64,000 nt of DNA from Dipteronia dyeriana (lineage: Eukaryota; Streptophyta; Magnoliopsida; Sapindales; Sapindaceae). This document shows positions 34,656 to 46,131 of this stretch, one piece after another. The DNA is taken from NCBI GenBank assembly GCA_032871835.1, contig CM065297.1, positions 91,905,052 to 91,969,051 on the forward strand, in the 5' to 3' direction. Made by a program: the position numbers and the translations under genes. The notes under the pieces were generated by a model that was given only the letters and a program-made list of their open reading frames with translations, was not told the DNA's origin and ran no database searches. Within the stretch, counting starts at the first letter, position 1. Every line of letters begins with the position of its first letter.

Positions 34656-37600
34656 TCATTCAACATCATTGTCTGGATCCGTAGGGTTATCATATGGCCG
34701 TGTTGGGCATGTCCTTATGTTATGTCCCTCTTGTCCACACGACTTGCACTTACGACGTTGCCGAGGTCGTGGATTTGTTAGTGGGTTGGGAACATTGCAT
34801 TGCTGATCGACCGGTGGGTTTACACAATTTTGTCGGATGTGCCCAGATTTCTTACATATGGTACAATACCTACTCCTCCGACCATGCTCGCCTGTAGACG
34901 GAACCCTATTCTTTCTCGGTCTACCGGCTTGAGGTCGCAAGTCTGATGGGAGAACAACTTCTGCACGTACTTCCTCAGGAGTATTCCATTCGTTTGTGTG
35001 TCCAACCGAAAATATGAGACCAGAATAGCTTTCCAACCAGGTGCTTGTTTTGTAGAAATCCGAAAAAAAGTCTCCAAATTTTTTTTTACAATGCCTACAA
35101 CGACAATCATTACAAAATAATTAAACGTAATCCGAACAAACAATGCATATAAGTATTAGTACAATATATACCTTATAGCAGCTAATGCATGACTACAAGG
35201 CAATAGATCATTCTGAAATTCTTTACAAGTACAACTTTTCTCAGAAAGGTTTACTAAGCCATCTTTCTCACCGTCATTCACATTGAAATTAACATGATCT
35301 ATTGGGCGCACCGTGTACTTATGTGATGTTTCATTTTTTTTGGTTAATTTCTCAGTAGCCCACCGAGACAGTTGTGTTGTATTTCTGGATGCGGCATCAC
35401 GACGTTCATGAAACCATTTCTGCATCATATCTCTAACGTACTCAACCAATGTTGTTATTGGCAACTGACGGGCATACCTTAAACAATTGTTCATGCACTC
35501 CACAATATTGGAAGTCATACCCCCATAACGCCTAACCGGACAATACGCACGAGACCATCTATGAGGGCCAACTCTCATCAGATATTCATAAGCTCGCATG
35601 TTTACACGGCTTAACTCTCGCATCTTTTACAAGAACTCTGTTTGTCTATGTGCCCTATAAGCTTCATGGAACAATTTGCACACAACATGGCTTTTGAATC
35701 TGTTCTTCAGGTTCATGTTCATATGAAACCCACAAAGGCCATGTGGTATTTCTGGGTACTCTTTAGCCATAGCTACCTTGATTGCAGGATTGCGATCGGA
35801 AATGATGATACAATTCGCAAGACATCCTATTGTCTTTTTCAACTCCTTTAAAAACCAAGTCCATGAATCCTCGCATTCAACATCACCCCAACCATAAGCA
35901 AGAGGGAACACTTGATTGTTTGCATCTTGGCACGCTGCAATAAACATAACACCGCCAAACCTACCCTTTAAATGAGTTGCATCAATGCAAATTGCAGGAC
36001 GTATGGCCGTCTGAAACCCGACAAGTGAAGCACTAAAAGCAATAAATAAATATTCAAATTTGTTATCGACATCCGTCTTTATTGCTGTTACAGTACCATG
36101 ATTCACACGTTTCAATTCATGGCAGTATGCACGCAACAACTGATATGACAGATCAGGCGAACCAAAAATGTTTTGTTCAGCAAGCCTTTTTGCCCTCAAT
36201 GCCTTTGTATACAGTAAACTAAGTCTGTGTTCCACTTGCATATCGGTCATGATTTCTTTGGGTTTCAAAGAACGACCACTAACTGTAAGTTTCGGTGACA
36301 GTATTTCACCAATAAGCCATGCACTTGCTTGTCGATGACGGTTGTGCAACTCATCAATTGTACAACTATGTTCTTCCTCAAACTTTCGGACTGTCCAATA
36401 ATTCCCACTTTCTATCTTAACCGCACGAAATTGAAATTTACACTCAGGATCCTTGCAACCAACTTCATATCTACCCGTGCATGACCTTGTAACACAGATT
36501 TCAAAATTATCCTTTAGTGCTTACTCCTGCAAAGCAAGCTTCAAAGCTTTTTTGCTTTCGAACATCCCACCTTTGGATAACTGATTACAGGAACTAGATT
36601 CCTCAGTTCTAACTAGTTCGAAACTATAGTTTGAAGCTCTGGGAATAATCCAAGGTTGGGAGACTGAAGTTCCGGATCTATCACCAACATTAATGCCACC
36701 ATATTCAAATGTATCTCGACTTAGACCGGTAAAAACCAGTGGAACAGACCCTCTGCGACCACCATCTGTTGAATCCGAACTCATTCCATGATGATATGTT
36801 GCCTCATCATTCACACCCTCACGACTTCCACCATCACCAATGTAATCTTCATCAAAATCCTCTAATCCATACTCACTATGGGAATTGTACTCTGGAATCG
36901 AACTCTCATCCTCGTTAATTGTTGGTATAGAACCGAAAACATTATCAGTTGTTGGTATGGAACCGAAGACGTTGTTGCTTCCACCGCCGGATTGAAACTA
37001 TGCCGTCAATTGTTGTACAAAACTTTGAAACACGGGTTGAACGGTAGGAACACCCCCGTGACCGGGTTGTACACTAACTTTCTCAACAACACTAACATAC
37101 ACCTCCGGAACATGTCCACCATCGCACAACAACATTTCCACATCGCTATCATCTTTAATTTTCGGTCGGGCTGGCCTAAGCCTAACCCCGGTATCAACCA
37201 AAGTTCTTAACTCAATACTAAACCTTGTTAAGTCAATATTCGCAACACCTTGTACAACCTTGGACAACTCACTGTACATCAAATTCCTACAAACTTTCGC
37301 AAACTCTGTTTCACCACCCTCGTAAAAGTTTCCCACCCATTTGCCACCATAAGTGATTACCAATTTTGTTGGGTCCATTCCTGCATTCCAACAAATCAAA
37401 ATCTCACATTTAGAATACAATTTATTAAACAAGTCATAAATTATACAAGGTGCAACCTATTATACACAGCATGACAACCCAATTAAACACACAAGGGTAA
37501 ACCAGTTTAAACACGCCAGGGCATAACACATTAAACACACCAGACCATAACACATTAAGTAAACCAAGATAAACCAATTAAACACACCATAGCACACTAA

Positions 37601-38444
37601 ATTAAACACATCAATGATAACCAATTAAACACCCCAGGGCATAACACATTAAACACACCATGCCAAACCAATTAAACACACTATACAAACAACATTGCAA
37701 ATACAATGGAACACCACATTCAACAAACCATGAAAAACAAATTAAACACACGAGGGGAAACCAATTAAACACACATAAGCAATAAATTAAACACAGCAGG
37801 GATAATAAATTAAACACACCAGGGCATAACAATTAAACACACTATACAAATAACATTACAAATACAATGTAACACCACATTCAACAAACCATGGCAAAGA
37901 AATTAAACACACGTGGGATAACCAATTAAACACACCAGGACATAACCAATTAAACACACTAGGGCATAACACATTAAACACACCATGACAAACCAATTAA
38001 ACACACTATACAAACAACATTGCAAAAACAATGGAACACCACATCCATCAAACCATGAAAAACAAATTAAACACATGAGGGAAAAACAACTAAACACACT
38101 ACGGCAATAAATTAAACACATCAAGGATAATAAATTAAACACACCAGGGCATAACAATTAAACACACCAGAGCATAACAATTAAACACACTATACAAACA
38201 ACATTACAAATACAATGGAACACCACATTCAACAAACCATGAAAAACAAATTAAACACACCAGAGATAATAAATTAAACACACCAAGCGATTTCAATTAA
38301 ACACACCACGGTTTAAAAATATAACACACCAAAGTTAACTATCTCCTTCAACCTTTAATCATTATAATCTGCATATGAAACAAAAAAATAGGGTTTCTAA
38401 TACATACCTCTAGAAGAAGGGCCTTCAGAATCTTTATTCATCAT
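34656..38444 (-). pseudogene. MULE-1 MURA-type transposase
   Basis: Exon 1 is 38444-38408 (MMNKDSEGPSSR); exon 2 starts at 37380; the splice phase fits (1+2). Exon 2 runs to about 35172 as one frame broken by three stops (36998-37000, 36521-36523, 35627-35629). Order: N-terminal region (MDPTKLVITYGGKWVGNF), DNA-binding part (CKDPECKFQF...WTVRKFEEEHSC), catalytic core with CIDATHLKG and IIISDRNPAI, and a SWIM zinc finger (CTCKEFQNDLLPCSHA). After an intron (about 35171-35072) come two zinc knuckles (CTICKKSGHIRQNC, CKSCGQEGHNIRTC); the junction phase needs one T fewer in a T7 run. It would cut and join the element's termini. Confidence 0.9.
37480..38340 (-). repeat. Minisatellite block III inside the first intron of the transposase gene
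   Basis: About thirty copies of the complement AATTAAACACACCA followed by GGGCATAAC, ATGACAAACC or similar. It includes a higher-order unit of about 280-360 bp carrying CACTATACAAACAACATTGC (37678, 37996, 38188). It lies wholly between exon 1 (38408) and exon 2 (37380). The minus frames here (37611-37832, 37903-38157) are repeat artefacts. Confidence 0.95.
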
Positions 38445-38879
38445 AACAACCTCACCCAAAATTCATGAAATACAAAACTCAATCCCTAAATTTCAAACCA
38501 AATCTATATGAACCAAATCTATACAAAACCCAATGGCTTTGTAGACAATAACAACACTTTCAACAACAATGGAGGAAACTAAGGTGGGAGGAAACTGAAG
38601 AGAGAGGAAACAAAATTTCAGAAATAAATTACTATGGTGACAGAGCAGCTGCGGAAATTGAAGAGAGAGAGACAAAATTTTAGACTAAAAAAATGGACAG
38701 AAGAGAAGAGAGAGCTGTGGGCGTGAGATGTAGAAGACGTCACATGTAGAAGAAGAGAGAGCAGTAGGGCGTGAGATGTAGAAAATAAAGTAGAGATAGT
38801 AGAAGAGAGAGCAGTGGGTGTGAGAGAGCAGTAGAACGTGTAGAAGAAAGAGAAGATAAAAAAAAATATAAAAAAAAGT

Positions 38880-39014
38880 AATTAAACAATTATTGAATAA
38901 ATTAGGGGTATTTCAGTCTTCACAACCAAATAATGGTTAAAAGCAATTAAATTTTTAATGTTGGGTAAAAACAATCCAACACCTTAATTTTTGACTATAA
39001 AGTGATATTTCCTC
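38880..39014 (-). repeat. MULE-1 right terminal inverted repeat
   Basis: Complement of the left repeat, ending TATTTCCTC before the 9-bp duplication. Contains GGGTAAAAACAATCCAACACC. Confidence 0.75.
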
Positions 39015-39023
39015 AATAATATA
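39015..39023. repeat. 9-bp target site duplication, right of MULE-1
   Basis: AATAATATA, identical to 28416-28424. Confidence 0.85.
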
Positions 39024-39447
39024 TATTACAATGAATATATTTATTTCAACGAGGGTACTACTGACATTAGGATGAATGCTTATAGTAATATATATTTTTA
39101 AAATTGTATACATGGGTGTACTTATGAAATTGAGTGTATTAATAAGTTTTATGGGTGTTAATATATATACCAAGTGAAGTATTCTCAAAACACGCAAATT
39201 TGGAAACTGTATATTGTAAGAAAAGAGAAATTGTATGAGAAGAAGAGAAGAAGAGAAGAAGAGAAGAAAGAAAAAAACATTAATATCAAGGTTGTTGTGT
39301 AAATGATTTAGAACTCTAGAGTTCTATTTATAATGCACTATGCGCCCTTTCATATAAGTTAACATTTTAGTTATACCTTTTCATTTTAACATTAAAGCCA
39401 AGAGATACCACTCTTTACTACACCCTAGTTCTATTAGTTTCCATCTC
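39024..39447. other. Non-coding spacer with purine-rich tract
   Basis: No gene. AGAAGAGAAGAAG-type repeats at about 39235-39275. Confidence 0.5.
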
Positions 39448-40383
39448 TAGAGCTGTCAAAATGACCCGTCACCCGTGAACCCGAGGTTGATAATCGGTTT
39501 TGTGTCGGCTTTAAACGGGTTCGGGTCATAAACGGGTCAACCCGTTTGACCGTGTACATATACAGGTTGTGTTGGGTCACTAAATAGGTTCGCGGGTGAC
39601 CCGTTTAACCTGTTTATCAGATATGGTATATTTATAATTTTAAATTGTATAGGGATATAACTGAAATTTTACATAGATATACAAGTTAATATTGAAACCC
39701 TAGCAGACTCTCATACCCATTCAAATAATTTTTTATCTTTTCTCTAGTCTCTCACTCTCTCCTCTCTCAATCGGAAACCTGGTTCTCTAAAACAAAAAAA
39801 AAAATCTCAACAAAAACGGTAACTTGTTATGAATTGTGTGTAAGTGGTGATGCAAATCAAGTGGAGAAAATTGTAGTGTCTATAGTAAAATTGAAAGACA
39901 TTGTGCGGAATTTGCTTGATTTCTTTTTTTTTTTTTCTATAATTGATGATGATGATGGGGGGAGATCTCAGATCGAATAAAAATAAATTCTTTATTTTTC
40001 CTTTTTAAAAAAAAAATTAGTAATTTCTTTTTCTTTTTCATTTTTTGGATCTTTAATGGATGATTTCCGAATCTACCACAAATTCTTAAATTTATTTGTT
40101 TCCTTTTTTACAATGTTTTAAAGAATAATTAAGAATAATAATTTTTTTTCCAGTTTTTCAAAATTCAAACGAATCAAACACTTCAAGAACTATCATGATC
40201 CGACCCATCAAATAAACGTGTGACGGGTCAATCCGGATAACCCATTTTACTAATCGGGTTCATGTCGTGCTACAAGGGTCTAACTCATTTACATAAACGG
40301 GTCGTATCGAGTTGAGACTAAACGGGTTGACCCGTTTAAATAAATGGGTAGTGTCGACCTGTTGACCCGTTTTGACAGCTCTA
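39448..40383. mobile_element. hAT-like non-autonomous element (936 bp)
   Basis: Terminal inverted repeat TAGAGCTGTCAAAATGACCCG at the left and its complement CGGGTCAAAACGGGTCAACAG-type end (…TTTTGACAGCTCTA) at the right. Subterminal CGGGTC/GACCCG motifs occur many times at both ends in both orientations, a known hAT-MITE style. Flanking 8-mers TCCATCTC and TTTATCCC match at 5 of 8 positions, compatible with a decayed 8-bp duplication. The centre is non-coding. Confidence 0.75.
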
Positions 40384-42775
40384 TTTATCCCCCCTTTAGT
40401 TCACACTATTCACCATTATATCGCACTGTTAGACAAAATACCTAAAATGCCCATAATTGTTAAATATTCCGTTAATGATTTAAAATATGTAAGGAAAAAA
40501 GGTAAATAGAGAAAAACTTAAATTAAAAATTATTAAAATAAAAAATATATTTAATATTAAAAGTAATACAAGAAAAAATAAATTTTAAAAAATAAATATC
40601 CATTAGATTCTCTCCCTCCCAACATATCTCTCTCTCTAAACCTAATAAAAATGACTATTACTTTTTTCTCTCCCATTCATCGGCAAGATCAAGCGTTAAT
40701 CTCCTCATAGTGGTGATTTATGGTGGGGTGGTGGTTATCGTTAGAGTTTGGGAGTGATTGATGGTGGTTTGGATTTGAATCGACTGCCATGAGTGATTTG
40801 GTGTGGGTTTGATTCAGGCAGTGGGTTTGATTGGCCACAGGCCATAGTTTGGTGTGAGAGGTTGGTCTCGTCGTCGCATTTGTTTGTGCTGACGAGTTCG
40901 AGCTCCAATCAGCGCTGCTAGTAGATGCTGCTGGTAAGGCGACACTGGTTGTATTTGAGTGTTAGGTTTAGTAAGGTAGCATGTACACTCCTAAAATAGG
41001 GTTGATGTGCGTGTAGGACACGTGTCAAACACGGCAAGACACGTGTCCAACACGTATTTTGTATTGTCTGTTGTCTTTTTCAGAAATCAATGGTCATGAT
41101 ACGAGTAGGATACGACTAGGACACTGGTAGGATACGTTTGGGGCAGTCTTCAAATCTTTTTGTAAAAAATGGGTCAAATTAAAACTTTACAAAGTTTAGG
41201 GGTCAAATAGAATTATTTAAAAAATATAGTTTAGGTTTTCATTCATTCTGCTAAGTATTGAGTGCCGCCACTGGAAATAAAGAAAGAAATGTAGAGAAGA
41301 GAAGAGAAAAGGAAGAGAAGAAGAGAAGAAGAGAAGAAGTGAAGAAGTGAAGAAGAGAAGGGGAAAGAAAAAGACCTCTGAAACGTGAAATTAAAACCAA
41401 ACTTTAAGTCTTCAACAACTATGTGTTGTTGTTTTCTTTTAACTTTAAAGAATGGTCTGGATTCTGTCGTCATTTAAGTGACTTGGTTTCATTCAAAACG
41501 ACTTCACTCACTATTCAAATTAAGTCAAATTCCTCACCATCATAAATGGCGACATATGCAAATGAGAATCACGCCAAGTAATTATAAGGCCTTAAATTGG
41601 GCAGAAAATTAATTTAAAAGTAATACCTTTACTAATTTAAATAATAAAGCAAAGTTATCGAACACCTTTATCTGAATTTTATAATATGTTATGACTTATG
41701 AATTTTGTGATATATATTTATTGAGAATATGTTTTGAATGGATTATTGGATTATATTTTTATATATTGTTTTTTTAAAATTATAAATATATATTATTTTA
41801 ATTGACATTTCCTGTTATATATATCATAGTTTTTAGAGATTTGTCGTATCTTCGTGTCATATCCTGGTATCCATGCTACTTAGGGTTTTAGTGATTGGGA
41901 GATGGATTTTGGTCAAACAAACCTAGCTTTTTTTTTGTTGGAGTTTTGTTTTATGGGGGTGTGGCGGTGGTCTAGTTCGGTGGTGGTATAGTTTTGGGTC
42001 TGAGTGTGGTGGTGGTTTGATTCTAGGTATAGTGTTCTGATTCTTGTTCTAGATGATGGTGCGGGGTTCTAGGTTCTACAGATTGGGAGATGGATTTTGG
42101 TCAAACAAATGAAGAAGAGATGTTGGTTTTACTTTTTTTTTTCTTTCCAACTTTTGGGTTTGATTTTCTGGTTTGAATATGATGAAATTGATTTTTTGGG
42201 TTGTTAAATTTGATGGGATTTTTTTCCTTGATTTTTCTTTTCATATTTTTAATTTAATTTTTAAGATATGATTCTCAATGGTTCGACGAATAGTGTGAAG
42301 TAATGATAAAATCAGTTCATAGTTTTTGGATTAAGAGGTTGTTTGTTTTTATATTTTAAGATTCAATACTCTTGAATTTTTCTGATGACTGAATAAGAAC
42401 CGAAAACTAAAACTAAATGACATGTTTTTTTAATTTTTCTTACATTTGAATATAATATCAACTTGTTTGTTTTTAAACATAAAATTATTTGAAAGCAAAT
42501 GATTTGACATTTATATCCTTATTAATTGTAGTGTATTTTAATTCGATATGATACAAAACAATTAAATAAAAATAATTTAGCAAATACTAAACCATGTTTA
42601 GGTAAATATTGGTAAGATATTATGCAATGTTAAAATGTGATAAATAATGATATTCAAATGGTTTTGATTTTTACAAAACAAACAAAATATTGGAGGTTCA
42701 ACAATGGAGTTGAAAGTGATGGTGTTATTAAGGTTTTTTTTTTATAATTATTATTTTATTTTGTTTATTGGGTGG
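40384..42775. other. Non-coding DNA, no gene recognised
   Basis: AT-rich with a few islands: ACACGTGTC-type repeats at 41015-41060; AGAAGAAGTGAAGAAG purine tract at 41283-41360; a direct repeat GATTGGGAGATGGATTTTGG at about 41894 and 42082. None defines an element border. Confidence 0.4.
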
Positions 42776-44339
42776 GGGGTGAATAGATTTTAAACAATTT
42801 TACCAAATTTTCGTTAATGGACAAGTTGACGAAATTACCCCTAGCTAGTTACAATAATATCACAAGTGTAATAAGTGCGGAAATAGTAAAGACACTTGAG
42901 ATATACGTGGAAACCCTCCAAATGGGAAAAACCACGGGCTGATAAGTGCGCCACACTCAAACCTCAAATCCACTAATGACAAAGGAATTATAATCTAATC
43001 TCGGTTTAAAATCCACCACCATTACCTAATCTCGGTATAAGTGAACCTAGTCTATCTTGCTTGTGATTTAAGCTACCTACTCCCGGAAGCAACACAAATC
43101 TTACTTCTCAATGAAGAGATAAAATGGCCTATGTGAATATATGATGATATTCAAAGAACAAACAAAACTAGAAAACCTTATATGCTTATCTAGGATTATG
43201 AGATGGCAATTAATGCAATCCTAGATATCAAGAGCTAAATGACATGTTCAAAAAGCTTAGCTTAACAAAGATCAAACAATCCTATGAAGCTATCACAATA
43301 CAACACTCAATCATGTCATCACAACAATCTCTAATTTGTATCTAGAATATGTTCTAAGAGCATATAAACAATTAAAGAGATGGATTAGCAAGCAAAGCAC
43401 TTAACTTGTAAGAAGATAGTGAAGAACTTATCAAACAATATGTGATGAAGCAAAACTATCCATTGATGCACTCTAAATGATCTTAGATGATGCAAGATGA
43501 AGTTTTTATGCACATGGGAATGCTTTGAGTGTTTAAAGATGAGTTCTTGGAAGAGTTTTCCTTCTGAAATGTGTTCTAAGGAAAAGATATGATGTTCTGA
43601 ACTCTTGTACGACCTGAATACAAAGAGTTATATATATATATATGAGTTTCAACCAAAGTGAGGTCGTTTTGGAAAAAACGTTCCAGATTCCGCTATGTGC
43701 GCTAGTGAGGTACGCTGGTCGAGTAGCGCACCACCAGCGCACAGTCTAAATTTTCAATAGGCGATGGTCGAGTGGCGCAGCACAGTAGGGCATGACATGC
43801 GACGATCCACTGGAATATTGCGCTGGTGAGGCTACGCTAGTCGAGTAGCGCACCACCAGCGCACTGTCCACTTTTTCAACATTGCGCTGGTGTAGTGGCG
43901 CAGCTCAGTGGCTCATGACAAGCGGCGATCCATGGGAATGTTGCTCTAGTGAGGCTGCGCTAGTTGAGTAGTGCACCACCAGCGCAATGCCCACTTTTTC
44001 AACACTCAAACACACAAAATCAACAAGTCCTAAAGTGATTAAAATGCATCATATACCAATGCCTAACATGACATATAACTTTAATTACAAGATGCAAATG
44101 AATTAACAAGAGTCATTTAAACCAAAACGCACACAAGTATAAACACACAACATATATGAATAAGAGTTATACATGAATTTGTGAGTGTGTTCAACTATCT
44201 CTTCAAAGCAAGTAAGCACAAGAATTTTACCTTTGGTGCTTCTGCTCTTGAGGTCTTGAGAGCCTAAGCTACCCTTACATAAACCCCAAAAATGTGATTT
44301 GTTCACAAAATAAGTCAATCAATAAATGAAGACTTTACA
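42776..44339 (-). repeat. Sirevirus 3' LTR, outer end missing
   Basis: Aligns with 50849-52399 throughout. On the minus strand it begins TGTAAAGTC at 44339. It contains a TATA-like (AT)n (43626-43641) and a GC-rich tandem repeat (43690-44005). Homology to the other LTR stops at GGGGTGAATAG (42776). Confidence 0.9.
43690..44005. repeat. GC-rich tandem repeat inside the Sirevirus 3' LTR
   Basis: Two and a half copies of a ~125-bp unit with GAGTAGCGCACCACCAGCGC and GTGGCGCAGC, much richer in GCGC than the surroundings. The same array is in the 5' LTR at 51765-52065. Confidence 0.9.
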
Positions 44340-44340
44340 A

Positions 44341-44355
44341 TCTCCCCTTTTGGCT
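44341..44355 (-). other. Polypurine tract next to the Sirevirus 3' LTR
   Basis: Minus strand CCAAAAGGGGAGAT directly before the LTR start TGTAAAG. Confidence 0.8.
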
Positions 44356-44619
44356 ATTTCGTGACAAAACCACCACTCACATTGTTCCTCACAAAACAAA
44401 ATAAAGCACCAAGAAGATATTCTACATGACAAAGAGATATATAAAAATAAGCTTCAAATATTCAATCTCTTGTAGATCTATCAACCCTACACACAAAACA
44501 AAAGCAAAAACAAATACACTTTCCAAACCAATTGCATGTGAGATGATCAAGTGAATATAAAAAAACAAGCATTTTCATTTAAGAATATGAGTACGACATC
44601 GTGTAATGCTCCACACCAT

Positions 44620-44745
44620 GCAATGCTCCCCCTCAAAGGGTTACTCCCCCTAAATGTAATCTCCCCAACAAGTACTACTCCCCTTAAAGCCAACACATGC
44701 TGCTCCCCTAACACCACAATGCTACTCCCCCTTTTTGTCATGATA
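44620..44745 (-). repeat. Cluster of six extra polypurine-tract-like motifs
   Basis: Minus-strand copies of AAGGGGAG-type motifs: AAAAAGGGGGAGTAGC (about 44726-44741), then five more at about 44700, 44680, 44657, 44643 and 44626. Multiple polypurine tracts upstream of the 3' LTR are a described Sirevirus signature. Confidence 0.85.
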
Positions 44746-45560
44746 TAGGCAAAGGAGAAGTCCCCAACCGGGTCACTTTAGGCAAAGAAAGAAAGGAGCA
44801 TGCAAGATATTTGCATAATTATATAAGCCATATTTATGCAACTCAATTAATTGGAGAGAAACAAGGAGATTTATTTGAAGAAAATGTGTGAATCAAAAAT
44901 GCTTTGCATACAAGACATGTAGCATTCAAGTCCAAGAAACAAAGGTATTTGGCAAAGCAAATGACAAAGGTTTCCAATATAATTCAAACCAATTTCACCA
45001 TTTTTCATGAGAGAATAAAGGATATTGAGTTTTTATAGATATCAAGTTTTAATAGCACTATATACAACTTTATAAGTGAAACATGCATGAGCAACTTTGC
45101 ACCCTATTTGATTTTTCCGGGTAGGATACTCGTATGATAGTAGCCATGTTCAACTAATAAAGAAAGAGAGACATTGATGAAACATTTTAGTCTTACTAGT
45201 TTTTTCACACAATATTTTGCATTCAACAATTGCAATCATCAATTCATGCTTTATCATTTTATCATTAGCATGTCATTAAAGAATCATCATGTCATGGAGA
45301 TAATTATAGGTCATTCAATATGCACTTCCTATGTAGATCTCCTAGTCCAAAAATGCATATTTGAACATAAATATGACATGGATTGTAATCAAATCAAAGT
45401 TCACACTTATTGAAGAAAATACGATATAATATAGTATAAGTGTAACCAAGCTACTCAAACAATCAATAAAGGAGCATAAACATTTTCAAAAAAATTTGCA
45501 TGCAACAAGTATGCAATAGCTCTCTTTGCTTAAGTTCCGCTTATAGGGTCAAATACCAAA
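44746..45560. other. Non-coding Sirevirus region between RNase H and polypurine cluster
   Basis: No envelope-like frame is visible on the minus strand. AT-rich; the short plus-strand frame at 45174-45413 is chance. Confidence 0.5.
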
Positions 45561-45565
45561 ACTCA

Positions 45566-45964
45566 TCACACCATGAAACAAATCCCAATAGACCTACTAA
45601 GAGTTTTGAATCGAGTAGCATCTAAGGGTTTAGTAAGATCCGCTAGTTGATCATTAATACTTACATGCTCAAGTACTATGTATTTGCTCTCAACTAGTTC
45701 TCTAATGAAATGATGACAGATGTCAATATGCTTAGTTCTAGAATGTTGAACCGGATTCTTGGAAATATTAATTGCACTCATGTTATCACAAAAGAGAGTA
45801 AGAGTACCTTGATTGAATCCATAGTCGACTAGCATTTGCTTCATCCAAAGGAGTTGTGTGCATCTATTCCCAACAACTATGTATTCGGCCCAGCCGTGGA
45901 CAAAGAAATTGAATTTTGCTTCTTGCAAAACCAAGAGACAAGGTTGTTCCCAAGGAAAAAGCAA
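45566..45964 (-). pseudogene. Sirevirus RNase H
   Basis: Copia RNase H end: KFNFFVHGWAEYIVVGNRCT, LWMKQMLVDYGF, LFCDNMSAINISKNPVQHSR and KHIDICHHFIRELVE, finishing with QLADLTKPL and the usual C-terminus. The segment joining it to RT (46132 downwards) is frameshifted. Confidence 0.88.
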
Positions 45965-46131
45965 CCGCCCGATGTACTTTTCCTATCATCACAATTTCCT
46001 GCCTAATCTGTATTACTAAAGCCTACATGACTAGCATTAGTGTCAAAAGAGTACCAAATACCATAGTTAGATGTCCCATTCACATAGCGAATGATTCTCT
46101 TAACGGAAGAGAGATGGGACTCCTTAGGATC

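Larger units (their letters stand above)
28425..39014. mobile_element. MULE-1: 10.6-kb Mutator-like element with transposase and Ulp1-protease genes
   Basis: Bounded by a perfect 9-bp duplication. The ends are long diverged inverted repeats: left GGGAGAACTTTAAAAG..., right end complement GAGGAAATATCACTTTATAG; both contain ATTGTTTTTACCCAA(G/C)ATT. Inside are two convergent genes: DUF1985-Ulp1 on + and MURA-type transposase on -. Plant MULEs carrying Ulp1-like genes are established (Kaonashi-type); this copy has that combination. Minisatellite blocks occupy 29390-29960, 33760-34230 and 37480-38340. The transposase has three in-frame stops and the protease one, so this copy is not autonomous now. 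Confidence 0.9.

Noticed and set aside
37611..38157. Hydrophobic Cys/Leu/Phe-rich minus frames resembling membrane proteins
   Set aside because: They are translations of the AATTAAACACACCA minisatellite inside the transposase intron. The same applies to frames at 62403-62965 and 33959-34162.
37480..38340. CRISPR-like regular repeats
   Set aside because: This is plant DNA. Units are diverged and spacers are themselves related, as in a minisatellite, with no cas genes.
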